The notes beneath the pieces were generated by a model, which did not search any database, was not told where the DNA came from, and saw only the letters and a program-made list of their open reading frames with translations. A program made the translations under genes and the position numbers. From Ensifer adhaerens (lineage in GTDB: Bacteria > Pseudomonadota > Alphaproteobacteria > Rhizobiales > Rhizobiaceae), in the NCBI RefSeq assembly GCF_002940685.1, contig NZ_PNFP01000005.1, positions 248,001 to 312,000 on the forward strand: DNA of 64,000 bases, read 5' to 3'. Positions 30,199-38,981 of this stretch are shown here, in pieces (the first letter of the stretch is position 1; the number at the start of each line of letters is the position of its first letter).

Positions 30199-33184
30199 GG
30201 AGGCGGCCCCCTTCCTTGTCAAAGAACACCATGTCGCTCACTTCGACAGCGATGGTGCGATCGGTCATCGGCACATAGAGCGTCTGTCCGAGACGCGCGC
30301 GGCCGCCGGCGACCATGGCGAGCGCGATCGAACGGCCGCAGTTTTCGGACCAGTAGGACGACGTCACGTGGCCGAGCATTGTCATCGGCTTCGGCTGGTT
30401 CGGATCGGCGACGATCTGTGCGCCCTCCTCCAGCACCACCTTCGGGTCCTTGGTGAGAAGACCCACAAGCTGCTTGCGGTCGTCCTTGACGAGATCCGGG
30501 CGCTTCAGGCCGCGGATGCCGACGAAGTCGGGCTTCTTCTTGGAAACCGCCCAGGAGAGGCCGGCATCGTCGGGCGTGAGCGTCCCATCGGTGTCCTGGC
30601 CGACGATGATGTAGCCCTTTTCGGCGCGCAGCACGTGCATGGTTTCCGTGCCGTAGGCGCAGGCGCCCATCGACTCGGCCCGTGCCCAGATCGCTTCCCA
30701 GACGGCCTGGCCGTAGTCGGCCGGGACGTTGACTTCGAAGCCGAGCTCGCCGGTGAACGACATGCGGAAGAGCCTTGTCGGCACGCCGCAGATCTTGCCC
30801 TCGGCAACGCTCATATGCGGGAAGGCCTCGTTCGAGAGGTCGATGCCTTCGACGAGCGGCGCAATGATCTCGCGCGCCTTCGGTCCCTGAACGGCGATGA
30901 CCGCCCACTGTTCCGTCGTCGAGGTCAGCCACACCTTCAGATGCGGGAACTCGGTCTGCAGATAGTCTTCCATGTGGTTCATGACGCGCGGCGCACCGCC
31001 GGTGGTCGTCGTCACGTGGAAGCGATCCTCGGCCAGGCGGCCGACAACGCCGTCGTCATAGACGAAACCGTCGTCGCGCAGCATGATGCCGTAGCGGCAG
31101 CGGCCGGGCTTCAGGTTGTCCCAGGCGTTGGTGTACATCAGGTTCAGGAACTGCGCCGCATCCGGCCCGACCACTTCGATCTTGCCGAGCGTCGAGGCAT
31201 CGAAGACACCGGCGACGTCACGCACCGTCTTGCATTCGCGGGCGACTGCCTCATGCATGCCTTCGCCGGAGCGCGGATAGAACCAGGCGCGCTTCCAGTT
31301 TCCGACATCCTCGAACTCGGCGCCATGCGCTTCTTCCCAGGCGTGCATCGGTGTCTTGCGCGCCGGATCGAAGAGGGGCCCACGCGAATGGTTGACGATG
31401 GCGCCGAAGGTCACCGGCGTATAGGGCTGGCGGAAGGTGGTGAGGCCCACCTGCGGGATGTCCTTTCCGAGCGCTTCCGCGGCGATCGCCAGGCCATGCA
31501 TGTTGGAAAGCTTGCCTTGGTCGGAGGCCATGCCGTTGGTGGTAAAGCGCTTGATGTGCTCGATCGAGTGCATGCCTTCGCGCACCGCCAGGCGAATGTC
31601 CTTGGCGCAGACGTCGTGCTGGAAGTCGATGAAGGCCTTGACCGTCGTGTCCGGGCCGGCGCCCTCGGCAGCGCCGATCATGCCGCCGGTCCAGCCGAAG
31701 CGGTTTTCGCCTGACAGAGCCACCTGCGCACCGCCTTCGGCACCGGCCGCCCGTGCGGTCAGTTCGCCTGCGGCCAGCGCCTCGTCGATGGTGGCCTGCA
31801 GGTCGTCGGTGCCGTTGCAGGCGCCGATCGACAGGCAATCCTGCAGATAGGTGCCCGGCAGGAAGCGCTGCGTCGCCGCGTCGAATTTCACCTTGCCGCG
31901 CGACTGCGAGAACAGATGCACCGACGGCGTCCAGCCGGCCGAGACCAGCAGCGCGTCGACGGCGATCTTGCGCGCCGAGCCGCCGCCATTGCGGGCAACG
32001 CTGATCGAGTTGACCCTGAGCTTGCCGCCGGCCTTGATGACAGAGTGGCCGGTCAGCACTTCGATGCCGAGCTTGCGTGCTTCCGAGAGCACCGCCTCGC
32101 CGGGGTTCTCGCGGCAATCGACGATGACAGGAACCGAGACACCGGCACGCTTGAGGTCGAAGGCGGCTTCATAGGCCGAGTCATGGGCGGTGTAGACGCC
32201 GACCTTCGAGCCGACGGCAACGCCGAAATGGTTGAGGTAGGTGCGGCCGGCCGAAGCGAGCATGATGCCCGGACGGTCGTTGTTGGCAAACACCATGTGC
32301 CGCTCGATCTGGCCGTTGGCAAGGATCACCTTCTTGGCGCGCACCTGCCACAGCCGCTCGCGCGGCAGCGACTTGTCGAGCGCTGCGAGATGATCGGTCA
32401 CCCGTTCGACCAGGCCGACGAAATTGTGGTTGTAGTAGCCAAAGCCGGTGGTGCGGGTGAGAAGCGTGACATTGTCCATGGCGGCAAGCGCCTTGGCGGT
32501 GTCCTGCGCCCAGTCCCAGCCGTCCTTGCCGTCGATCGTCGTGCCGCTTTCATAGCGAAGCGCGCCGCCGACTTCCGGCTGCTCGTCGCAGATGATCACC
32601 TTGGCGCCGGCCTTGGCCGCGGCAAGCGCTGCCGAAAGGCCTGCGACACCCGCTCCGATGACGAGCACGTCGCAATGGGCGTAGCGGCTGGCATAGTGAT
32701 CCGGGTCGGCTTCCGTCGGCGCGACGCCGAGACCGGCGGCACGGCGGATGAAGGGCTCATAGATCGCGTGCCAGGCCGCCTTCGGCCACATGAAGGTCTT
32801 GTAGTAGAAACCGGCGGCAAAGAACGGCGACAGGAGATCGTTGAAACCGCCGACGTCGAAGGCGAGCGACGGCCAGCGGTTCTGCGATTCCACCTTCATG
32901 CCGTCGAAGACTTCCTGAACCGTTGCGCGCACGTTCGGCTGGCGCCGGGCGGCATCCCGCGACACGTCGATCAGCGCATTCGGCTCCTCGGCGCCGGCCG
33001 ACAGGATGCCGCGCGGGCGGTGATACTTGAACGAGCGGCCGACGAGGTGAATGCCGTTGGCAAGCAGCGCCGAGGCGACCGTGTCGCCTTCGAGCGCCGT
33101 CAGCGTGCGGCCGTCGAAGGTAAAGCGCGCGGTGCGGGCGGGTGTCAGGCGGCCGACGCCTGGAATGCGATTGGCCCCCATCAT
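30191..33184 (-). CDS. soxA: Sarcosine oxidase alpha subunit
   Basis: 997 residues, the expected size. It has an N-terminal [2Fe-2S]-like fold region without the cluster, an NAD-binding Rossmann domain (DVLVIGAGVAGLSAALAAAKAG near residue 175), and a C-terminal GcvT-type tetrahydrofolate domain (from about residue 600). The enzyme oxidatively demethylates sarcosine to glycine and passes the one-carbon unit to tetrahydrofolate, with FAD, FMN and NAD across the four subunits. It overlaps soxD upstream by four bases and soxG downstream by eight. Confidence 0.97.
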   Translation of the reverse strand: MMGANRIPGVGRLTPARTARFTFDGRTLTALEGDTVASALLANGIHLVGRSFKYHRPRGILSAGAEEPNALIDVSRDAARRQPNVRATVQEVFDGMKVESQNRWPSLAFDVGGFNDLLSPFFAAGFYYKTFMWPKAAWHAIYEPFIRRAAGLGVAPTEADPDHYASRYAHCDVLVIGAGVAGLSAALAAAKAGAKVIICDEQPEVGGALRYESGTTIDGKDGWDWAQDTAKALAAMDNVTLLTRTTGFGYYNHNFVGLVERVTDHLAALDKSLPRERLWQVRAKKVILANGQIERHMVFANNDRPGIMLASAGRTYLNHFGVAVGSKVGVYTAHDSAYEAAFDLKRAGVSVPVIVDCRENPGEAVLSEARKLGIEVLTGHSVIKAGGKLRVNSISVARNGGGSARKIAVDALLVSAGWTPSVHLFSQSRGKVKFDAATQRFLPGTYLQDCLSIGACNGTDDLQATIDEALAAGELTARAAGAEGGAQVALSGENRFGWTGGMIGAAEGAGPDTTVKAFIDFQHDVCAKDIRLAVREGMHSIEHIKRFTTNGMASDQGKLSNMHGLAIAAEALGKDIPQVGLTTFRQPYTPVTFGAIVNHSRGPLFDPARKTPMHAWEEAHGAEFEDVGNWKRAWFYPRSGEGMHEAVARECKTVRDVAGVFDASTLGKIEVVGPDAAQFLNLMYTNAWDNLKPGRCRYGIMLRDDGFVYDDGVVGRLAEDRFHVTTTTGGAPRVMNHMEDYLQTEFPHLKVWLTSTTEQWAVIAVQGPKAREIIAPLVEGIDLSNEAFPHMSVAEGKICGVPTRLFRMSFTGELGFEVNVPADYGQAVWEAIWARAESMGACAYGTETMHVLRAEKGYIIVGQDTDGTLTPDDAGLSWAVSKKKPDFVGIRGLKRPDLVKDDRKQLVGLLTKDPKVVLEEGAQIVADPNQPKPMTMLGHVTSSYWSENCGRSIALAMVAGGRARLGQTLYVPMTDRTIAVEVSDMVFFDKEGGRLHG

Positions 33185-33501
33185 TTCGCGGCTCCCTTGT
33201 TCTGCTCGCTCTGAAGAATGTCCGATATGTCCGGCTTCGGCTCACCGGCCTTGTAGGTGGTGTAGAAGCGGTCGCTGACCGTGTCGCGCGCGGCATTGAA
33301 GAAACGGCCGCAGCCGTGGATATGGCGCCAGCGTTCGAAGATCAGACCCTTCGGGTTCTGACGCAGGAAGAAGTACTCCTCGAACTCTTCGTCGGTGATG
33401 TCGGCGATGTTTTCCGGGCGGGCGATATGCGCGTCGCCGGCGCCGCGGAATTCGAGCTCGGAGCGCTCTTCCTCGCAATAGGGGCAGTAGATCAGAAGCA
33501 T
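33181..33501 (-). CDS. soxD: Sarcosine oxidase delta subunit
   Basis: 106 residues. The zinc-binding N-terminus MLLIYCPYCEEERSELEF shows C6 and C9, and later RWRHIHGCGRFF supplies the remaining ligands. It caps the soxA/soxB interface in the heterotetramer. The ATG complementary to 33499-33501 is the start that gives the family N-terminus. It lies 10 bases after soxB and overlaps soxA by four. Confidence 0.96.
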   Translation of the reverse strand: MLLIYCPYCEEERSELEFRGAGDAHIARPENIADITDEEFEEYFFLRQNPKGLIFERWRHIHGCGRFFNAARDTVSDRFYTTYKAGEPKPDISDILQSEQNKGAAK

Positions 33502-33511
33502 CTCGAAATCC

Positions 33512-34765
33512 TCAGTGCGCAACGGCGGCAGCAGCCGCCTCGTCGATGAGCCGGCCGGTGCGGAAGCGCTCCAGCGTCAGTCCTGCGGCGAGACGATGTG
33601 GTTCGCCCTTGGCGATCAGATGGGCGAAGAGGTGAGCCGAGCCAGGCGTTGCCTTGAAGCCGCCCGTACCCCAGCCGGCATTCAGGTAGAGGCCCGGTAC
33701 CGGCGTGACGCCCTGGATCGGCGAGCGGTCCTGGGTGACATCGACGATGCCGCCCCACTGCCGCATCATCTTGACCCGGCGGAACATCGGGAAGAGCTCG
33801 CAGATCGCGTCCAGCGTATGGGTGATGATCTGCAGGCCGCCGGTCTGCGAATAGGAGTTGTACTGGTCGGTGCCGGCGCCGATGACGAACTCGCCCTTAT
33901 CCGACTGCGAGATATAGGCATGCACCGAGTTCGACATGACGACACAGGGGAAGATCGGCTTCAGCGGCTCGGAGACCAGCGCCTGCAGCGGCTGGCTCTG
34001 CAACGGCACGCGCACGTCGGCCATCTGCATCAGTACCGAGCTGTGGCCCGCGGCGGAAATGCCAACCTTCTTCGCGCCGATATAGCCGCGATTGGTATCG
34101 ACGCCGACCACCCGGCCGGTCTCGTCGCGGCGGATGCCGGTCACTTCGCAGTTCTGGATGATATGCACGCCGCGGTCGGAGGCGGCACGCGCATAGCCCC
34201 AGGCGACGGCGTCGTGGCGGGCCGTGCCGCCGCGGCGCTGCAGCGCTGCGCCGTTGATCGGGTAGCGCGCCGTCTTTGCGATATCGAGCGGCGGGCAATA
34301 GGCCTTGGCCTGCTCCGGCGTCAGCCATTCGTTGTCGATGCCGTAGAGACGGTTGGCATTGATATGGCGCTTGAACGACTGCTGGTCATGGATGTTGTGC
34401 GAGAGCATCATGACGCCGCGCGGCGAATACATGACGTTGTAGTTCAGATCCTGCGACAGGTTTTCCCAGAGCTTCAGCGAATGCTCGTAGATGTCCATGC
34501 TCTCTTCATAGAGATAGTTGGACCGGATGATCGTGGTGTTGCGGCCGGTATTGCCGCCGCCGATCCAGCCCTTTTCGAGCACCGCGACATTGGTGATGCC
34601 GTGTTCCTTGGCGAGATAATAGGCGGCACCCAGGCCGTGGCCGCCGCCGCCGATGATGATCGCATCATACTCCTTGCGCGGCTCAGGCGACGCCCAGTGC
34701 GGGCCCCATCCCTTGTGGCCGCGCAACGCCTCGCGCGCCACGGCGAAAACTGAATATTTGCGCAT
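33512..34765 (-). CDS. soxB: Sarcosine oxidase beta subunit
   Basis: 417 residues, FAD-dependent oxidoreductase. The dinucleotide-binding loop is AIIIGGGGHGLGAAYYLA near residue 36, followed by GWIGGGNTGRNTTIIRSNYL and, at the C-terminus, the flavin-contacting LYLNAGWGTGGFKATPGS. This subunit oxidises sarcosine and transfers electrons to the FMN at the alpha/beta interface. It is the first gene of the soxBDAG operon; the 330 bases upstream hold a peculiar array of TTGCG palindromes that may be its control region. Confidence 0.97.
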   Translation of the reverse strand: MRKYSVFAVAREALRGHKGWGPHWASPEPRKEYDAIIIGGGGHGLGAAYYLAKEHGITNVAVLEKGWIGGGNTGRNTTIIRSNYLYEESMDIYEHSLKLWENLSQDLNYNVMYSPRGVMMLSHNIHDQQSFKRHINANRLYGIDNEWLTPEQAKAYCPPLDIAKTARYPINGAALQRRGGTARHDAVAWGYARAASDRGVHIIQNCEVTGIRRDETGRVVGVDTNRGYIGAKKVGISAAGHSSVLMQMADVRVPLQSQPLQALVSEPLKPIFPCVVMSNSVHAYISQSDKGEFVIGAGTDQYNSYSQTGGLQIITHTLDAICELFPMFRRVKMMRQWGGIVDVTQDRSPIQGVTPVPGLYLNAGWGTGGFKATPGSAHLFAHLIAKGEPHRLAAGLTLERFRTGRLIDEAAAAAVAH

Positions 34766-34768
34766 CGC

Positions 34769-35035
34769 CTAAACTCCATGAACCCCGGTAATCATTCTCT
34801 TGGGCGTTAGAAATCGCAAATCCGAGACCTGCGCAACGTTTCTTTTGCGACGCAATTGCGCGGACTTGCGCGCAGTTGCGACATGACCATGGATCGATTG
34901 AGCGGCAGACGCGAAGCAGCGCCAGGCCTGCATCTCAGGATTTTTCAGCGCCTCCTCATGTCGTCGCTGGACTTTCACCTGACGATCTGGTATCCGCTCA
35001 CCTAATCGTAAAGCTTCCAGCTTAGCGAATGTCAT
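34769..35035 (-). CDS. Possible small leader ORF ahead of soxB (doubtful)
   Basis: An 88-codon frame starts at an ATG behind GGAGGCAAAAGA, a good ribosome site, and its TAG ends three bases before the soxB ATG. Against a real gene: third-position GC is only about half, far below the neighbours, and the sequence ([20 protein letters not shown] and so on) matches no family I know. The array of TTGCG palindromes also lies inside it. It may be a translated leader, a decayed gene or simply promoter DNA. Confidence 0.2.
   Translation of the reverse strand: MTFAKLEALRLGERIPDRQVKVQRRHEEALKNPEMQAWRCFASAAQSIHGHVATARKSAQLRRKRNVAQVSDLRFLTPKRMITGVHGV
34845..34881. promoter_or_regulatory. Helically phased TTGCG palindrome array upstream of soxB
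   Basis: TTGCG occurs at 34845, 34856, 34866 and 34876, spaced 11, 10 and 10 bases, that is on one face of the helix. The array forms overlapping perfect palindromes: TTGCGACGCAA (34845-34855), CGCAATTGCG (34851-34860) and TGCGCGCA (34867-34874). The array is about 80 bases upstream of soxB and 215 upstream of rpsU. A GlxA/GntR-type regulator of sarcosine use is a possible binder; nothing identifies it. Confidence 0.45.
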
Positions 35036-35095
35036 TCTTTTGCCTCCGCACCTGACGGAGCTGCAAAACAACTCGAACTAAGGAACGGGATTCAC

Positions 35096-35308
35096 GTGCA
35101 GGTACTTGTCCGCGATAACAATGTCGATCAGGCGCTCCGCGCTCTCAAGAAGAAGATGCAGCGCGAAGGCATTTTCCGCGAAATGAAGATGCGTGACTAC
35201 TACGAAAAGCCGTCCCAGAAGCGCGCCCGCGAAAAGGCTGAAGCTGTTCGCCGCGTACGCAAGCTGGCACGCAAGCGTGCACAGCGCGAAGGCCTCCTGG
35301 CCCGCTGA
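35096..35308 (+). CDS. rpsU: 30S ribosomal protein S21
   Basis: 70 residues: [20 protein letters not shown], then [19 protein letters not shown] and a basic tail [16 protein letters not shown], all typical of S21. It binds the platform of the small subunit near the anti-Shine-Dalgarno region. The start is GTG, behind AAGGAACG. It is divergent from soxB and is a single-gene unit with its own terminator. Confidence 0.98.
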   Translation: MQVLVRDNNVDQALRALKKKMQREGIFREMKMRDYYEKPSQKRAREKAEAVRRVRKLARKRAQREGLLAR

Positions 35309-35344
35309 TTTGTCGTTTTTTCGACGCTATTCGATGTAAGTCGT

Positions 35345-35377
35345 GGCGGGGGCGAAATATCGCCACCGCCTTTTTTT
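35345..35377 (+). terminator. Intrinsic terminator of rpsU
   Basis: GGCGG (35345-35349) and GGCGA (35351-35355) pair with TCGCC (35360-35364) and CCGCC (35366-35370), with one internal mismatch, followed by seven Ts. Confidence 0.92.
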
Positions 35378-35586
35378 GGTATGGACATCTTTTCCGCCGA
35401 CAGGCTAGCGTGCTCGACGCTGCCAACGGCGGACGACCGACCGGAGTGTTTGGACCGGTGGTCTGCCACGGCCGACTTTGGCCCGGCTTGAGGAGCCCGC
35501 GGGGAGTTCAGCGGCTCCAGAAACGGAAAGCCGATGGCTTTCGAGACCTTGTCGATTTGAGGGATCAACCTTTGACACTTGCTGCC

Positions 35587-36459
35587 ATGACTGCGGACGT
35601 CTCCGGTTTTAATGTCCATGAGGCGTCTCGCCGCCACCAGCGCAAGCCGCGGCTTGCCGCCATGCTGCTTCTCGGTTCGGCCCTTCTCATCGCCGGTTGC
35701 ACGACCGATGGTCCGGACTCCGTCACCAACAAGGTTGAGCGCGAACAGGGATCGCAGGAAAACATCGCCTCGCTCTCGAGCGTGATCGCCTCCAATCCGA
35801 GCGATCCGGAAGGCTACAACGTCCGTGGATCGGCCTACGGCCGCGCTGGCGAATATCGCCGCGCCATTGCCGATTTCGACCAGGCGATCCAGCTGAACTC
35901 GCGCTTCTACCAGGCCTATGCCAACCGGGCGTTGGTTCACCGCAACATGGGCAACACCCAGGCAGCGCTTGCCGACTACAACATGGCGCTGCAGCTCAAC
36001 GCCAACTATGACGTCGCCTATATCGGTCGCGGCAATCTCTATCGCCAGGCCGGCCAGCTCGATTCCGCCTTCAACGATTTCAACAAGGCGATCCAGCTCG
36101 ACACGACCGATCCGCGCGCCTACCACAATCGCGGCCTGATCTATCAGGCGCGCAACCAGCACGGTCAGGCGATCGAGGACTTCTCCACCGCGATCTCGCT
36201 GTCGCCGAGTTCGCCCGAACCCTATAACGGCCGCGGCATTTCCTATGTCGCTCAAGGGGACGACGACAACGCGTTTTCCGACTTCAACACCGCGATCAAC
36301 CTCAACGGCAAGGTTGCCGAGTCCTGGGCCAACCAGGCGCTGGTCTACGAGCGCAAGGGCGACAAGGCCAAGGCCTCGAAGTCCTATTCGCATGCGCTGC
36401 AGCTCGACCCGAAATACGAGCCGGCGCGCGCCGGCCTTGCCCGCGTCAAGGCGTCTTAA
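35587..36459 (+). CDS. TPR-repeat lipoprotein (NlpI-like)
   Basis: 290 residues. A lipoprotein signal ends in LLIAGC with the lipidated cysteine at residue 38, followed by about five to six tetratricopeptide repeats (for example AGEYRRAIADFDQAIQLNS and MGNTQAALADYNMALQLNA). It should be anchored in the inner leaflet of the outer membrane and act as a protein adaptor; E. coli NlpI, of similar design, scaffolds peptidoglycan endopeptidase turnover. An open frame extends upstream to 35410, but the region is an intergenic spacer with no ribosome site. Confidence 0.9.
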   Translation: MTADVSGFNVHEASRRHQRKPRLAAMLLLGSALLIAGCTTDGPDSVTNKVEREQGSQENIASLSSVIASNPSDPEGYNVRGSAYGRAGEYRRAIADFDQAIQLNSRFYQAYANRALVHRNMGNTQAALADYNMALQLNANYDVAYIGRGNLYRQAGQLDSAFNDFNKAIQLDTTDPRAYHNRGLIYQARNQHGQAIEDFSTAISLSPSSPEPYNGRGISYVAQGDDDNAFSDFNTAINLNGKVAESWANQALVYERKGDKAKASKSYSHALQLDPKYEPARAGLARVKAS

Positions 36460-36480
36460 CCGCTCCAATCCCTTATTGTG

Positions 36481-36510
36481 AACGCCCGCGATCGACCCGC
36501 GGGCGTTTTT
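36481..36510 (+). terminator. Intrinsic terminator of the TPR gene
   Basis: AACGCCCGCG (36481-36490) pairs perfectly with CGCGGGCGTT (36498-36507) around a 7-base loop and leads into a T run. Confidence 0.92.
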
Positions 36511-36605
36511 GTTTGCGCAGGAGCGACCCGTTCTCTTACGCCGGCAACGGAACATTCCGGGCCATCGTCCGTTTGCCAACAGGCATCAAGAACGGAGACT
36601 GAGCC

Positions 36606-37082
36606 ATGATCAAACGAACCCTCGTCACCGCGCTGGCGCTCGCCGCGCTTGCCACGGGCCCGGCCGCCGCGCAGAACTATGTCGCGCTCGGCCGCCTCGT
36701 CTGCGGCTCCGAAGGCGGCACCGGCATGATTGTGACCTCGACGAAAAACCTGATGTGCACCTTCACGCCCGCCAATGGCGCACCGAAGGCCGTCTACGCC
36801 GGCACGATCCGCAAGATCGGCATCGACATCGGCAAGACCGGCAAGAGCACCATGATCTGGGATGTCTTTGCCAAGACCGGCACGCCGATCAGCGAATTCG
36901 CCCTTGCCGGTGAGTATTACGGGGTCGGTGCCGATGCGAGCCTCGCCGTCGGCGGCGGCGCCAAGGTCATCGGCGGCGGCACCAACAAGGCCTTCATGCT
37001 GCAGCCGGTCAATGTCCAGGTCCAGGAAGGCGTGAACGTCGCGGTCGGCATCGACGAACTGACGCTGGCGCCCGCCGGCTGA
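36606..37082 (+). CDS. DUF992 secreted protein
   Basis: 158 residues. A Sec signal peptide (MIKRTLVTALALAALATGPAA then AQ) is cleaved near residue 22. The mature part begins YVALGRLVCGSEGGTGMIVT and shows the DUF992 pattern LMCTFTP, YAGTIRKIGIDIG, EYYGVGADASLAVGGGAKV. The family is periplasmic, alphaproteobacterial and of unknown function; the two cysteines could form a disulfide. The ATG follows an ACGGAGAC site. Confidence 0.88.
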   Translation: MIKRTLVTALALAALATGPAAAQNYVALGRLVCGSEGGTGMIVTSTKNLMCTFTPANGAPKAVYAGTIRKIGIDIGKTGKSTMIWDVFAKTGTPISEFALAGEYYGVGADASLAVGGGAKVIGGGTNKAFMLQPVNVQVQEGVNVAVGIDELTLAPAG

Positions 37083-37108
37083 GGCACGTTCAGGACCGCC
37101 CGAAACGA

Positions 37109-37136
37109 AAACGCCCGCCGGATGGCGGGCGTTTCA
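37109..37136. terminator. Bidirectional terminator between the DUF992 gene and pntB
   Basis: AAACGCCCGCC (37109-37119) pairs perfectly with GGCGGGCGTTT (37124-37134) around GGAT. The A-rich and T-rich arm ends serve both converging transcripts. Confidence 0.88.
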
Positions 37137-37156
37137 GCATTCTCTGTGTGATGGGT

Positions 37157-38557
37157 TCAGGCGTGCAGCGCCTTGACGATGTCTTCCGTCACCTTCTTGG
37201 CGTCGCCGAGCAGCATCATCGTGCCGTCCTTGTAGAACAGCGTGTTGTCGATGCCGGCATAGCCGGAGCCGAGCGAGCGCTTGACGAAGAGGCAGGTCTT
37301 GGCCTTGTCGACGTCGAGGATCGGCATGCCGTAGATCGGCGAGGACTTGTCGTCGCGCGCCGCCGGGTTGGTGACGTCGTTGGCGCCGATGACATAGGCG
37401 ACATCGGCCTGCGCGAACTCGGAGTTGATGTCCTCGAGTTCGAACACTTCGTCGTAAGGCACGTTCGCTTCGGCGAGCAGAACGTTCATGTGGCCGGGCA
37501 TGCGGCCCGCGACCGGATGGATCGCGTACTTGACCTCGACGCCGGCGGCCTTGAGCTGGTCGCCCATTTCGCGCAGCGCATGCTGCGCCTGGGCGACCGC
37601 CATGCCGTAGCCCGGCACGATGATCACCTTGGAGGCGTTCGCCATCAGGAAGGCCGCGTCATCAGCCGAGCCCTGCTTGACCGTGCGCTGGACACCGTCG
37701 TCGCCGCCGGCCACCGCCGTCTCGCCGCCAAAGCCGCCGAGGATGACCGAGATGAACGAGCGGTTCATGCCCTTGCACATGATGTAGGAGAGGATCGCAC
37801 CGGAGGAGCCGACGAGCGCACCGGTGATGATCAGCGCCAGATTGCCGAGCGTGAAGCCGATACCGGCTGCCGCCCAACCCGAATAGGAGTTGAGCATCGA
37901 GACCACCACCGGCATGTCGGCGCCGCCGATCGGGATGATGATCAGCACGCCGAGAACCAGCGACAGCGCAACGATCAGCCAGAACACCGTGGTGCTCTGG
38001 GTGAACACCAGCATGACCACCAGCACGACGAGCGCGATCGCGAGCCCCGCATTGATGGCGTGACGGCCCGCAAGCATGATCGGCTTGCCGGACATGCGGC
38101 CGTCGAGCTTCAGGAAGGCGATGACCGAGCCGGTGAAGGTGATCGCACCGATGGCGACGCCGAGCGACATTTCCACCAGCGCCTGCGCATGGATGTCGCC
38201 GATCGTGCCGATGCCAAAGCTTTCCGGCGCATACATGGCGGCAGCCGCCACCATGACGGCGGCAAGACCAACCAGCGAGTGGAAGGCTGCGACGAGCTGC
38301 GGCATCGAGGTCATGGCGATGCGGCGCGCAATCACCGCGCCGATACCGCCGCCGATGGCAAGGCCGAGCACGATCAGCATCAGGCCGCCGAAGCTCGGCT
38401 TGGCGAGCAGCAGCGTCGTGACGATGGCGATGCCCATGCCGACCATGCCGTAGGTGTTGCCCTTGCGGCTGGTGGTCGGGTGCGAAAGGCCGCGCAGCGC
38501 CATGATGAACAGGACGCCCGAGACGAGATAGAGGAAGGCTGCGAAGTTAGCGTTCAT
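37157..38557 (-). CDS. pntB: NAD(P) transhydrogenase beta subunit
   Basis: 466 residues. The first 270 or so carry about nine membrane helices; the C-terminal domain III binds NADP (KVIIVPGYGMAVAQAQHALR, AYVIGANDVTNPAARDDKSS). With PntAA and PntAB it couples proton entry to hydride transfer from NADH to NADP. The start is the ATG complementary to 38555-38557; the longer frame to 38713 overlaps pntAB in another frame and is rejected. Ten bases separate it from pntAB. Confidence 0.96.
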   Translation of the reverse strand: MNANFAAFLYLVSGVLFIMALRGLSHPTTSRKGNTYGMVGMGIAIVTTLLLAKPSFGGLMLIVLGLAIGGGIGAVIARRIAMTSMPQLVAAFHSLVGLAAVMVAAAAMYAPESFGIGTIGDIHAQALVEMSLGVAIGAITFTGSVIAFLKLDGRMSGKPIMLAGRHAINAGLAIALVVLVVMLVFTQSTTVFWLIVALSLVLGVLIIIPIGGADMPVVVSMLNSYSGWAAAGIGFTLGNLALIITGALVGSSGAILSYIMCKGMNRSFISVILGGFGGETAVAGGDDGVQRTVKQGSADDAAFLMANASKVIIVPGYGMAVAQAQHALREMGDQLKAAGVEVKYAIHPVAGRMPGHMNVLLAEANVPYDEVFELEDINSEFAQADVAYVIGANDVTNPAARDDKSSPIYGMPILDVDKAKTCLFVKRSLGSGYAGIDNTLFYKDGTMMLLGDAKKVTEDIVKALHA

Positions 38558-38567
38558 CGTGCCGGCC

Positions 38568-38981
38568 TCACTTGTCTTTTTTCTTGTACATGGCGAGCAT
38601 GCGCTGGGTGACGAGGAAGCCGCCGAAGATGTTGACGGCGGCCAGCACCAGCGCGACGAAGCCGAAGCCGGTTGCAAGGCCCGAGGCCGAGATGCCGACC
38701 GCAAGCAGCGCACCGACGACGATGACCGAGGAGATCGCGTTGGTGACTGCCATCAGCGGCGTGTGCAGGGCCGGCGTCACCGACCAGACGACGTAGTAAC
38801 CGACGAAGATCGCCAGCACGAAGATCGCCAGGCGAAAGACGAAGGGATCGATCGCGCCGCCGGTGGCGCCATGGGCAACCGCGCCGGCCGCATCGGGCAG
38901 GTATTCGGCAGCGGTGCGGACCGCTTCCACCGCCCGGTCGAGATCGGCGAGCGCCTTGTCGAGAAGTTCATTCGCCATCAC
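38568..38981 (-). CDS. pntAB: NAD(P) transhydrogenase alpha subunit part 2 (membrane segment)
   Basis: 137 residues with three to four membrane helices (FRLAIFVLAIFVGYYVVWSV, then MAVTNAISSVIVVGALLAVG and FVALVLAAVNIFGGFLVTQR). It is the domain II half of the alpha subunit; the split into two genes is usual in alphaproteobacteria. It overlaps the end of pntAA by four bases. Confidence 0.95.
   Translation of the reverse strand: MMANELLDKALADLDRAVEAVRTAAEYLPDAAGAVAHGATGGAIDPFVFRLAIFVLAIFVGYYVVWSVTPALHTPLMAVTNAISSVIVVGALLAVGISASGLATGFGFVALVLAAVNIFGGFLVTQRMLAMYKKKDK

Noticed and set aside
38558-38713. Upstream extension of pntB
   Set aside because: It overlaps pntAB in another frame, has no family similarity, and the internal ATG gives the normal PntB length.
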